Assembly (NCBI RefSeq): GCF_009377175.1 | Contig: NZ_VJZD01000076.1 | Span: 1-36,893, forward strand | Source: Streptomyces adustus | GTDB taxonomy: Bacteria; Actinomycetota; Actinomycetes; Streptomycetales; Streptomycetaceae | DNA length: 36,893 bases | Reading direction: 5' to 3' | Part shown: one piece after another, positions 1-7,429 of the stretch | Position numbering within the stretch: position 1 is the first letter of the stretch | How the letters are laid out: every line of letters starts with the position of its first letter | Program-made: the position numbers and the translations under genes | Notes under the pieces: generated by a model | Databases searched by the model: none | What the model was told of the DNA's origin: nothing | The model's input: only the letters and a program-made list of their open reading frames with translations

Positions 1-1175
1 CGCCCCCGCCGACCGCGCCCCCGGCCCCTGCCGGGCAGCCCGCCACGCCCGTCGCGGGCGACGCGACCGGATGGTCCATGGAGGAGCGGCTCTACAACCA
101 GGTGTGGGGCATGTTCGAGGACCTCGCCCGCACCGCCGCCGCCTATCGCAGCGCGGTCGACTTCGCCGACTCCCGCCGGGAGAAGGAGCTCGACCAGGTG
201 CTGTCCGACCCGCGCGCCCGGATCGGCGGACAGGGCGACGCCGCACGCGACGCGGCCCACGACAAGTACGCCCGGCTTGTCGACCAGGCCACCCAGGCCC
301 TGGACCGGGACCTCGCCCAGCTCACCGCCGAGGCCGAGGTCGTCGAGCCCGCGCTGCCGCCGGCGTACGCGGGCTGGGACAGTCCCGTCTGGCACGGCTA
401 TCGCGTGCCGATGGAGCTGCCCATGGCGCTGCGCATCGGCGACCTCCAGCTGCCCGAGGCGCCGCAGCTGCGCATCCCGATGCTGGTCAGGTTGCCGCTG
501 GAGCGCGGCTTCTGGATCGACAGCGCGGGTTCCGGATCGTCCGACGGGGCGTTCGGCGACGATCACGAACTGCGGCACCTCGCGATGACCACGGCGGTGG
601 CGCACGCGGCCCGGCTGCTGGCCGCGCACCCGGCGGGCGAGTTCACCGTGCACGTGATCGACCCGGCCGGTGCGGCGGCGCAGCCACTCGCGCCGCTGGT
701 GCGGGCCGGGGTGCTGGCGGGTCCGCCGGCGGTCGGCGCCGCGGGTGTGGCGGACGTCCTGGGCCGGCTCACCCAGCGGGTCGACCTGGTCCAGATGGCG
801 GTGCGCGGCGGCGCCGCCGACTCGCTGCCGCCCGGTTTCGACACGTCCCAGCAACTGCTGGTCGTCAACGACTTCCCGCACGGTTTCGACGACCGTGCGG
901 TGACCCAGCTCCGCTACCTCGCCGACGAGGGGCCGACCTTCGGCGTCCATCTGATGCTGGTGGCCGACCGCGAGGACGCCTCCGCCTACGGTCCGTTGCT
1001 GGATCCGCTGTGGCGCTCGCTGCTGAGGATCACCCCGGTCCCGGACGATCACCTCGCCGACCCCTGGGTCGGGCACGCCTGGACGTACGAGCCCTCGCTG
1101 GTGCCGCCCGGCAGCCAGGTGCTCGGACAGGTGCTCGCACAGGTGGCCGAGGCCCGTCGAACCTGGCGGCCGTGA
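1..1175 (+). CDS. C-terminal part of a protein with a degenerate FtsK-like domain (5' end outside window)
   Basis: The frame is open from base 3, with a Pro/Ala/Thr-rich linker before the methionine at 78, so the true start is probably upstream of the window. After the linker come a charged helical stretch (YRSAVDFADSRREKELDQ, then a second predicted helix) and an alpha/beta domain. The end of that domain, QQLLVVNDFPHGF then TFGVHLMLVADRED, resembles the Walker B strand and the 'GIHLILATQRP' sensor strand of FtsK/HerA ATPases. Where the P-loop belongs there is only GSGSSDGAFGDDHELR, without a GxxGxGK[ST] signature, so ATP hydrolysis is doubtful. It lies directly upstream of terC. Streptomyces TerD-family proteins carry similar proline-rich linkers, so the missing N-terminus may be a TerD domain; that is inference. 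I do not recognise a specific function. Confidence 0.7.
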   Translation, partial: PPPTAPPAPAGQPATPVAGDATGWSMEERLYNQVWGMFEDLARTAAAYRSAVDFADSRREKELDQVLSDPRARIGGQGDAARDAAHDKYARLVDQATQALDRDLAQLTAEAEVVEPALPPAYAGWDSPVWHGYRVPMELPMALRIGDLQLPEAPQLRIPMLVRLPLERGFWIDSAGSGSSDGAFGDDHELRHLAMTTAVAHAARLLAAHPAGEFTVHVIDPAGAAAQPLAPLVRAGVLAGPPAVGAAGVADVLGRLTQRVDLVQMAVRGGAADSLPPGFDTSQQLLVVNDFPHGFDDRAVTQLRYLADEGPTFGVHLMLVADREDASAYGPLLDPLWRSLLRITPVPDDHLADPWVGHAWTYEPSLVPPGSQVLGQVLAQVAEARRTWRP

Positions 1176-1203
1176 CGGCCTCGCACGCCTTTACCAAGAC
1201 CAC

Positions 1204-1241
1204 GTAAAGCCCTCCCACCAGCATCTTTGGGCTTCTCTTTA
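1204..1241 (+). terminator. Possible terminator hairpin after the FtsK-like gene
   Basis: GTAAAGCCC at 1204-1212 can pair with GGGCTT...TTTAC at 1228-1241, with a three-base bulge. It sits 30 bases past the stop codon and upstream of the terC promoter. There is no clean U tract, so this is a weak call. Confidence 0.35.
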
Positions 1242-1249
1242 CTGACGCC

Positions 1250-1279
1250 TTTACCTTTCCTTGGTGATTGGGGTACTGT
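1250..1279 (+). promoter_or_regulatory. Candidate promoter for the terC riboswitch transcript
   Basis: TTTACC (1250-1255), an 18-base spacer and TACTGT (1274-1279) form a plausible vegetative promoter. Transcription would start near 1286, immediately before the riboswitch aptamer begins, which supports the assignment. Confidence 0.45.
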
Positions 1280-1287
1280 TTTTCCCA

Positions 1288-1441
1288 CGGAGGGGAGTAC
1301 TCCCCGTCTGTGCGGCGTACCCGTCAATACGGATCCCACCGGATCCCGGGGCGTCGGCCCGTGCGGCCGCTGGAGCGTCGTCGACGCCGCGGCCCGGGGT
1401 GGAAGAGACCTCCGGCAGCACTACGACGCTGACTACCCGCC
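1288..1441 (+). ncRNA. yybP-ykoY (Mn2+) riboswitch upstream of terC
   Basis: The leader shows the hallmarks of the yybP-ykoY aptamer: GGGGAGTA at 1292-1299, CCGTCAATACGG at 1320-1331, a GC-rich variable arm at about 1340-1400, GAGACC at 1405-1410, and a closing segment GACGCTGACTACCC at 1425-1438. This class binds Mn2+ and commonly precedes TerC-family, MntP and P-type ATPase genes, so its place 20-odd bases before the terC ribosome-binding site is expected. High Mn2+ is predicted to raise terC expression. No intrinsic terminator is obvious between aptamer and gene, so control may act on translation. Confidence 0.85.
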
Positions 1442-1463
1442 GTTACGCAATGCCGGAGGCACC

Positions 1464-2465
1464 ATGGACGTTTCCCTGACCCTGTGGGTCCTGACCATCG
1501 CGGGCCTTGCCGCCCTGATCGCGGTCGACTTCTTCATCGGCCGCAAACCGCACGACGTGTCCCTCAAGGAAGCGGGCATCTGGACGGTCGTCTGGATCGC
1601 CCTGGCCGGACTCTTCGGCCTCGGCCTGCTGCTCTTCGCCGGCGGCCGGCCCGCCGGCGAGTTCTTCGCGGGCTTCATCACCGAGAAGTCGCTGAGCGTC
1701 GACAACCTCTTCGTCTTCGTCCTGATCATGGCGAAGTTCGCGGTGCCGACGCAGTACCAGCAGCGCGTCCTCCTCGTCGGCGTGCTCATAGCCCTGGTCC
1801 TGCGGGCCGTCTTCATCGCCGCGGGCGCCGCGATCCTCGCCAGCTTCGCCTGGGTCTTCTACCTCTTCGGCGCCTTCCTGATCTGGACCGCCTGGAAGCT
1901 CGTCCAGGAGGCCCGTGCCGACGCCGACGAGGAGGAGTTCGAGGAGAACAGGCTCCTGAAGGCGGCCGAGCGACGCTTCGGGGTGGCCGACCGCTATCAC
2001 GGCACCAGGCTGTGGATCCAGGAGAACGGCAAGCGGGTCATGACCCCGATGCTGGTCGTGATGCTCGCGATCGGCACCACGGACGTGCTGTTCGCACTCG
2101 ACTCCATCCCGGCCATCTTCGGCCTGACCCAGGACCCGTACATCGTCTTCACGGCCAACGCGTTCGCGCTGATGGGCCTCAGGCAGCTGTACTTCCTCAT
2201 CGGCGGCCTGCTGAAGAAGCTGGTCCACCTCTCCTACGGCCTGTCGATCATCCTGGGCTTCATCGGCGTCAAGCTGGTGCTGCACGCGCTGCACGAGTCC
2301 GGCGTCCACGTCCCGGAGATCAGCATCCCGGTCTCGCTCGGCGTGATCTGCGCGGTCCTGATCGTCACCACGATCACCAGTCTGCGCGCCTCCCGGAAGC
2401 AGGCGGCGGCCGCGACGGCGCACGGCGACGGCGAGGGCGCTGCGCAGGACAGCATCGGCGTGTGA
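1464..2465 (+). CDS. terC: TerC-family integral membrane metal exporter
   Basis: 333-residue, very hydrophobic protein of the TerC/Alx family, with about seven to nine membrane segments. Conserved acidic motifs lie inside membrane segments: SLSVDNLFVFVLIM in the first half and TTDVLFALDSIPAIFG in the second; such aspartates are thought to line the cation path. A charged cytoplasmic loop (RADADEEEFEENRLLKAAERRFG) separates the two halves. Family members export Mn2+ and help load exported metalloenzymes. The ATG at 1464 is chosen because GGAGG lies at 1455-1459 and the first membrane helix begins at once; the frame is open to 1227, but that part is the riboswitch. chaA follows 57 bases downstream, probably on the same transcript. 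Confidence 0.92.
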   Translation: MDVSLTLWVLTIAGLAALIAVDFFIGRKPHDVSLKEAGIWTVVWIALAGLFGLGLLLFAGGRPAGEFFAGFITEKSLSVDNLFVFVLIMAKFAVPTQYQQRVLLVGVLIALVLRAVFIAAGAAILASFAWVFYLFGAFLIWTAWKLVQEARADADEEEFEENRLLKAAERRFGVADRYHGTRLWIQENGKRVMTPMLVVMLAIGTTDVLFALDSIPAIFGLTQDPYIVFTANAFALMGLRQLYFLIGGLLKKLVHLSYGLSIILGFIGVKLVLHALHESGVHVPEISIPVSLGVICAVLIVTTITSLRASRKQAAAATAHGDGEGAAQDSIGV

Positions 2466-2522
2466 CCCATGTTCCAGAAGTCATGGAATGCGAAGTGCGA
2501 GGGCCTCTGCGACGATCGCTCC

Positions 2523-3623
2523 ATGATCGCTCGGCTCAGGTCGCTCGCCACACAGTGGACGTTCCTCGTGCCGCTGGCCGCGGTCGTCCTGCTGGTCCTC
2601 ACCTGGGGACGCAACCTGCCCGGCGTGCTGGTCGCGGTGGTGACCGTGGTCCTGGCCGGAGCGGTGCTGGCCGCCGTGCACCACGCCGAGGTGGTCGCCC
2701 ACCGGGTGGGCGAACCCTTCGGCTCCCTGGTGCTGGCCATCGCCGTCACGATCATCGAGGTCGCCCTGATCGTCACCCTCATGGCGGACGGCGGGGCCAA
2801 GAGCTCGACCCTCGCCCGGGACACGGTCTTCGCGGCGGTGATGATCACCTGCAACGGCATCGTCGGGCTGAGCCTGCTCGTCGCCTCGCTGCGCCACGGC
2901 ACGGCGATCTTCAACCCCGAGGGCACCGGCGCCGCCCTCGCGACGGTCGCCACCTTGGCCACCCTCAGCCTGGTGCTGCCCACGTTCACCACGAGCAAGC
3001 CGGGCCCGGAGTTCTCCTCCGTGCAGCTCACCTTCGCCGCACTGTCCTCACTGATCCTGTACGGCCTGTTCGTGGCGACCCAGACCGTGCGCCACCGCGA
3101 CTACTTCCTGCCGATCGCCCGGCAGGGCGGTGGGATCGCCGTGGAGGAACACGCGGTGGCGCCGTCCGCCCGCACCGCGCGGATCAGCCTGGTGCTGCTG
3201 GGACTCGCCCTGATCGGAGTCGTGGGACTGGCCAAGGGCGTCTCGCCGGCGATCGAGTCGGGCGTCGAGGCCGCCGGACTCCATCACGCCGTCGTCGGTG
3301 TGATCATCGCGCTGCTCGTGCTGCTGCCCGAGACCATCGCCGCGCTGCGCTCCGCCCGCCGCGACCGGGTGCAGACCAGTCTCAACCTCGCCCTCGGATC
3401 GGCGATGGCCAGCATCGGCCTGACCATCCCCGCGGTCGCCCTCGCGTCGCTCTGGCTCTCCGGCCCGCTCGTCCTCGGCCTGAGCGCCACCCATATGGTG
3501 CTGCTCGCCCTGACCGTGGTGGTGGCCTCGCTGACCGTGGTCCCCGGCCGGGCCACACCGCTCCAAGGCGGCGTCCACCTGGTGCTGTTCGCCGCCTACC
3601 TGGAGCTGGCGATCAACCCCTGA
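2523..3623 (+). CDS. chaA: ChaA-type Ca2+(Na+)/H+ antiporter
   Basis: 366-residue membrane protein of the calcium/cation antiporter superfamily, with about eleven hydrophobic segments in two inverted repeats. Each repeat carries its signature acid: Glu79 in AVTIIEVALIV and Glu270 in LLVLLPETIAALRSARR, followed by the conserved SLNLALGSAMASIGLTIP segment. It probably exchanges cytoplasmic Ca2+ or Na+ (possibly Mn2+) for protons. The ATG at 2523 gives the usual basic N-terminus (MIARLRSLATQW); an in-frame ATG at 2469 would add 18 poorly conserved-looking residues. Neither start has a good Shine-Dalgarno sequence. Placement after terC and the riboswitch suggests a cation-efflux unit. Converges with the next gene, 24 bases away. 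Confidence 0.88.
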   Translation: MIARLRSLATQWTFLVPLAAVVLLVLTWGRNLPGVLVAVVTVVLAGAVLAAVHHAEVVAHRVGEPFGSLVLAIAVTIIEVALIVTLMADGGAKSSTLARDTVFAAVMITCNGIVGLSLLVASLRHGTAIFNPEGTGAALATVATLATLSLVLPTFTTSKPGPEFSSVQLTFAALSSLILYGLFVATQTVRHRDYFLPIARQGGGIAVEEHAVAPSARTARISLVLLGLALIGVVGLAKGVSPAIESGVEAAGLHHAVVGVIIALLVLLPETIAALRSARRDRVQTSLNLALGSAMASIGLTIPAVALASLWLSGPLVLGLSATHMVLLALTVVVASLTVVPGRATPLQGGVHLVLFAAYLELAINP

Positions 3624-3647
3624 GGCCTTCGCCGCAGGCCGGGGCGG

Positions 3648-4952
3648 TCAGTCCAGGACGGGCTGCGCGACCGGGACGCGCACCGGACGCGTCTCCGGCA
3701 GCAGGGCGAAGCAGCCGAGGCTGAGCAGCGCGACACCGGTCAGATAGGCGCCGACACCCCAGGGGACCCGACCGCCGTGTTCGGCGAGCGCCGTCGCCAC
3801 GATCGGGGTGAGCGCGCCCCCGAGCACCCCGCCGAGGTTGTAGCCGACCGCCGCGCCGGTGCAGCGCACCCGAGGCTCGTACAGCTCCGGCAGATAGGCG
3901 GCGATCACGGCGAACATGGTGATGAACGCGATCAGCGCGCCCAGGAAGCCGAGGAACATCAGCAGCGGCGCGCCGGTGGACAGGAGCGCGACCATCGGGA
4001 ACATCCACAGGGCGCAGCCCGCACACCCGGCCAGGCACATGGGCCGCCGCCCGAAGCGGTCGCCGAGGACCGCCGCCACCGGTGTCAGCGCACCCTTCAC
4101 CACCACCGCGGCCATGATGCACATCAGCATGACCGTGCGGTCGACCCCGAGGCGTTCCGTGGCGAAGGCGAGGGACCAGGTCGTCACGGCGTAGAAGATC
4201 GCGTATCCGGCCGCGAGCGCGCCCGCGGTGAGCAGCACCAGCCGCCAGTGGTCGCGCGCCACCTCGGCGAGGGGCATCCGCGCCCGGCCGTCGAGTTCCA
4301 GGAAGCGGGGGCTCTCGGTGATCGACGAGCGCAGCCACAGCCCGGCCACGGCCAGCAGACCGGCCGCCCAGAACGGCACCCGCCATCCCCACTGGGTGAA
4401 CTGTGCGTCGGACAGCGCCGCCGACAGGGCCAGCATCACGCCGTTGGCCAGCAGGAAGCCCACCGCCGGACCGATCTGCGGGAAGCCCGACCACAGCCCG
4501 CGCCGGTGCTCCGGCGCGTGTTCCGCGGTCAGCAGCACCGCCCCGCCCCACTCCCCGCCGAGTCCCAGCCCCTGGAGGAAACGCAGGACCAGCAGCAGTA
4601 CGGGGGCGGCCGCGCCGATCCTGTCGTAGGCCGGGACGCACCCGACCGCGACCGTCGAGACGCCGGTCAGCAGCAGCGACGCGACGAGCACCGGCCGCCG
4701 CCCGTGCCGGTCCCCGACATGCCCGAACAGCATGGACCCCAGCGGACGCGCCACGAAGCCCACCCCGAACGTGCCGAAGGCGGCCAGCGTCCCGGCCAGC
4801 GGCGAGAACGTCGGGAAGAACAGCGGGCCGAGGACCAGTGCCGCGGCGGTCCCGTAGACGAAGAAGTCGTAGAACTCGATGGCCGTGCCGGCGAGCGAGG
4901 CGGTCGCGAGCCGCAGCATGCCGGGCGCCCTTACGGTGTGTGCATCGCGCAT
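3648..4952 (-). CDS. MHS-family (metabolite:H+ symporter) MFS transporter
   Basis: 434 residues, twelve predicted membrane helices. The N-terminal GTAIEFYDFFVYGTAAAL and the loop motif GHVGDRHGRRPVL are typical of the ShiA/KgtP/ProP group of the major facilitator superfamily, which import shikimate, dicarboxylates, aromatic acids or osmolytes with protons. LGLGGEWGGAVLL in helix 4-5 is another family hallmark. The gene is transcribed divergently from aroQ, 150 bases away, hinting at a dehydroquinate- or shikimate-related substrate, but the substrate cannot be read from sequence. A second member of the same family lies at 34319-35701. The ATG at 4952 is used; Met12 is an alternative start. Confidence 0.85.
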   Translation of the reverse strand: MRDAHTVRAPGMLRLATASLAGTAIEFYDFFVYGTAAALVLGPLFFPTFSPLAGTLAAFGTFGVGFVARPLGSMLFGHVGDRHGRRPVLVASLLLTGVSTVAVGCVPAYDRIGAAAPVLLLVLRFLQGLGLGGEWGGAVLLTAEHAPEHRRGLWSGFPQIGPAVGFLLANGVMLALSAALSDAQFTQWGWRVPFWAAGLLAVAGLWLRSSITESPRFLELDGRARMPLAEVARDHWRLVLLTAGALAAGYAIFYAVTTWSLAFATERLGVDRTVMLMCIMAAVVVKGALTPVAAVLGDRFGRRPMCLAGCAGCALWMFPMVALLSTGAPLLMFLGFLGALIAFITMFAVIAAYLPELYEPRVRCTGAAVGYNLGGVLGGALTPIVATALAEHGGRVPWGVGAYLTGVALLSLGCFALLPETRPVRVPVAQPVLD

Positions 4953-5102
4953 GACGCGTCAACTACCCACAGTGACCAAGGGTTACGGGGGCGTGAGGGG
5001 GCGCGGCGGGCGCCCGGTGGCACCGTGATAGACCGGGTGCGAGCGGTGCTCCCCGGCGGATCGCCCCTCGTGAACGCTCAGCCCGAACGGACCGGAGAAA
5101 CC

Positions 5103-5576
5103 GTGCCCCGCACCCTGGCCAACGCCCCCATCATGATCCTCAACGGTCCCAACCTGAATCTCCTGGGACAGCGCCAGCCGGAGATCTACGGCTCCGACAC
5201 CCTCGCCGACATCGAGTCCCTGTGCGTCGAGGCGGCGGCCGCGCACGGCGGCACGGTGGACTTCCGCCAGTCCAACCACGAGGGCGAGCTGATCGACTGG
5301 ATCCACGAGGCACGGCTGAACCACTGCGGGATCGTGATCAACCCGGGCGCCTACTCGCACACCTCCGTCGCGATCCTGGACGCGCTCAACACCTGCGACG
5401 GCCTGCCGGTGCTGGAGGTGCACATCTCCAACATCCACCGCCGTGAGTCGTTCCGGCACCACTCGTACGTCTCGCTGCGCGCCGACGGCGTCATCGCGGG
5501 ATGCGGGGTGCAGGGGTACGTGTTCGGGGTGCAGCGGGTGGCCGCGCTGGCCGGGCCCGCGCAGGCCGGAGCGTAG
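5103..5576 (+). CDS. aroQ: Type II 3-dehydroquinate dehydratase
   Basis: 157 residues. It removes water from 3-dehydroquinate to give 3-dehydroshikimate, in the shikimate pathway and, in reverse context, in quinate catabolism. The sequence is very close to the structurally characterised S. coelicolor enzyme. Active-site residues are present: Asn17, Arg24 and the catalytic Tyr29 in the flexible lid GQRQPEIYG, Asn80 and His86 in INPGAYSHTS, Glu105 and His107 in LEVHISN, and Arg118. The enzyme works as a dodecamer. The GTG start at 5103 is placed by GGAG at 5093-5096. It is divergent from an MHS transporter, and no other aro biosynthesis gene is adjacent, so a catabolic role is possible. Confidence 0.96.
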   Translation: MPRTLANAPIMILNGPNLNLLGQRQPEIYGSDTLADIESLCVEAAAAHGGTVDFRQSNHEGELIDWIHEARLNHCGIVINPGAYSHTSVAILDALNTCDGLPVLEVHISNIHRRESFRHHSYVSLRADGVIAGCGVQGYVFGVQRVAALAGPAQAGA

Positions 5577-5605
5577 TCCGGCGCTCCGGGCGCCGTGCGG
5601 CCCGC

Positions 5606-5647
5606 GGGGCCGTCGGCCGAGGGGGGGACCGGGAGGCCGACGGCCCC
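5606..5647 (+). terminator. Terminator hairpin after aroQ
   Basis: A 13-base perfect inverted repeat, GGGGCCGTCGGCC (5606-5618) and GGCCGACGGCCCC (5635-5647), with a 16-base loop, 30 bases after the aroQ stop. No U tract follows, as is common in Streptomyces. The rest of 5577-5820 shows nothing else I can support. Confidence 0.6.
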
Positions 5648-5820
5648 TACCGCGCAGGAGCCGTCGTCCTGGGCGGGGCCGACTCCAGTTGACTCCGTGA
5701 CCCCCTGCGCCGGGAGAGCGCGTGGAGCGCCGGTGCGTGCGCGTGCTTCACACGGGGCGCGCGGCCCGGTGCCGCGCTCCCGCCGGGTGACGGGAGGTCA
5801 CCACCGCCGCACGGGGGAGT

Positions 5821-6477
5821 TCACCACCCCCGCGCGTGCCACTCCGGCAGGTGCGGGCGCTCGTCGCCCAGCGTGGTGTCGTTGCCGTGCCCCGGGTAGA
5901 CCCAGGTCTCGTCCGGGAGGACGTCGAAGATCTTCGTCTCGACGTCGTGGATGAGGCTGGCGAACGCCTTCGGGTCCTTGCGGGTGTTGCCCACGCCGCC
6001 CGGGAAGAGGCAGTCCCCGGTGAAGACGTGCGGGTGTCCGTGCGGGTCGTCGTAGACGAGGGCGATCGACCCCGGCGTGTGCCCGACCAGATGGCGCGCG
6101 GTGAGCTCCACACGGCCCACCCGGATGGTGTCGCCGTCGTCGACCAGGACGTCGGTCGGCACCGGGATGCCCTCGGCGTCCGCCCGTCCGGCGTGGGTGC
6201 GGGCGCCGGTGCCCGCGACGACCGCGGCGAGCGCCTGCCAGTGGTCGCCGTGCTGATGGGTGGTGACGACGGACGCGATGCCGTCGTCACCGATCATGCC
6301 GAGCAGGGTGTCCGCGTCGTTGGCCGCGTCGATCAGCAACTGCTCGTCGGTGGCCCGGCAGCGCAACAGGTATGCGTTGTTGTCCATGGGGCCGACCGCG
6401 ATCTTGGTGATCATCAGGTCCTTGAGCTCGTGCACGTCCGCCGGGCCGCCGACCGTCACCTGTCCGCTGTACGTCAT
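5821..6477 (-). CDS. Metallo-beta-lactamase-fold hydrolase (glyoxalase II-like)
   Basis: 218 residues with the metallo-beta-lactamase fold. The zinc motif HxHxDH is seen in VVTTHQHGDHW, with further ligands in HLVGHTPGSIALV (His), FTGDCLFPGG (Asp) and VYPGHGNDTT (His). This set fits the glyoxalase II / thioester hydrolase branch, which cleaves S-acyl thiols; in an actinomycete the thiol could be mycothiol. The true substrate is unknown. The ATG at 6477 (MTYSGQVTVGG) is preferred over one at 6519 that adds 14 less typical residues. It follows the maleylpyruvate-isomerase-like gene by 44 bases on the same strand, so the two are probably co-transcribed. Confidence 0.85.
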   Translation of the reverse strand: MTYSGQVTVGGPADVHELKDLMITKIAVGPMDNNAYLLRCRATDEQLLIDAANDADTLLGMIGDDGIASVVTTHQHGDHWQALAAVVAGTGARTHAGRADAEGIPVPTDVLVDDGDTIRVGRVELTARHLVGHTPGSIALVYDDPHGHPHVFTGDCLFPGGVGNTRKDPKAFASLIHDVETKIFDVLPDETWVYPGHGNDTTLGDERPHLPEWHARGW

Positions 6478-6521
6478 GGCGGTCAGCCTATAGCCGGAGA
6501 GCGGCCCGGGGCCGCTCATGA

Positions 6522-7208
6522 CTACAGCGGGGGCAGCGTCGGAAGTGCCGCTCCGGTCACCGTCAGGGCGGATCCGTCGCGCCGGCCGGCGAGCCAGCAG
6601 AGCAGGTCCGCGGGCGGCCCGGTGACGACGACCTCGGGTTCGGCCGCCGGCCTGCCCGTGTCCCAGGCGCTCGTGCCGTCGGTGAGGCGGGTGGCCGGTA
6701 CGTCGGCGTGCCCGGCGAACCGTTCGACCAGGAAGTCGATCTCCCGCTCGGTGAACTCCGCCGGCAGGTCCTCCGCCTCGTAGCCGATCCCGAGGTCCAC
6801 GTGGTGCAGCTCGACCTCGATCAGGCGCCGGAACGGCACCCGGGCCGCGCTGTCGCTGACCCCGTTGCGCAGCTGCACCGTGCGCGACCAGTCGGCCGAC
6901 GCGGCGCCCGTCTCCTGGAAGCGGTCGGCGCTCTCGCGCAGGTCGGCGAGCTGGACGTCGAGCGGGCGGGGCGCGTCCCGCTCGATGTCGGCGACGCGGG
7001 CGTCGGCGGTGGGGTACATGGGGCGACCCTCGAGAACGTTCACGAGGGCGTCCGCGTTGCGGGCGAGGTGGGCGAGGACGTGTCCGCGGCTCCAGCCGGG
7101 CAGCCGTGACGCCTCGGCGAGCGAGGCGTTGTCCAGTTTGGACGCTGCGGCGAGCAGTCGGTCGGTCGCGTCACGTACAGACGCCAGGTCACGTGCGTGA
7201 TCAATCAT
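6522..7208 (-). CDS. Maleylpyruvate isomerase / DinB-like, mycothiol-dependent family protein
   Basis: 228 residues of the mycothiol-dependent maleylpyruvate isomerase family (DinB-like four-helix bundle plus a small C-terminal domain). Seen: LPGWSRGHVLAHLARNADAL near residue 45, with the first metal-ligand histidine, and RLIEVELHHVDLGIGY near residue 140, where the E-x3-H pair supplies the other ligands. In Corynebacterium the equivalent His/Glu/His triad holds zinc. No gentisate-pathway gene is nearby, so the substrate need not be maleylpyruvate; many Streptomyces paralogues are uncharacterised. The start is the ATG at 7208; an upstream in-frame ATG at 7307 would overlap the intergenic promoter region. 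Confidence 0.82.
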   Translation of the reverse strand: MIDHARDLASVRDATDRLLAAASKLDNASLAEASRLPGWSRGHVLAHLARNADALVNVLEGRPMYPTADARVADIERDAPRPLDVQLADLRESADRFQETGAASADWSRTVQLRNGVSDSAARVPFRRLIEVELHHVDLGIGYEAEDLPAEFTEREIDFLVERFAGHADVPATRLTDGTSAWDTGRPAAEPEVVVTGPPADLLCWLAGRRDGSALTVTGAALPTLPPL

Positions 7209-7375
7209 GAGGTCGACCCTAACCTCGCCACTCCTTCGGGTGAAGGATGCGGACCGGGCCCGTAAATCGAATGCACGTGCTATATGGTCGAGTGCGGCGT
7301 CGGGCATGCTGGAGGGGCGGGGATTGTTATGCGTCCTGGAATCCGACCGGCGTTGTCAGTGGCTCCCCCTAGTCT

Positions 7376-7408
7376 GAGAAGCACAGGGGCTCGCCCCTGT
7401 CTCTTCTC
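7376..7408 (+). promoter_or_regulatory. Strong hairpin in the uvrA leader
   Basis: ACAGGGGC (7383-7390) and GCCCCTGT (7393-7400) form a perfect 8-base arm. Outside it, GAGAAG (7376-7381) pairs with CTTCTC (7403-7408) across a small internal loop. The hairpin ends about six bases before the uvrA Shine-Dalgarno sequence AAAGG. It could be a terminator, an attenuator or an mRNA stabiliser; the sequence cannot tell which. Confidence 0.55.
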
Positions 7409-7429
7409 TCAAGAAAGGTGCGGACCGGC

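Noticed and set aside
3777..5102. Plus-strand open frame reading through the MHS gene into aroQ
   Set aside because: Only the part from GTG 5103 is AroQ; the upstream portion is Arg/Gln/Pro-rich antisense of the transporter.
7209..7429. LexA (GAAC-N4-GTTC) box for uvrA
   Set aside because: Looked for it and found no match in the intergenic region.
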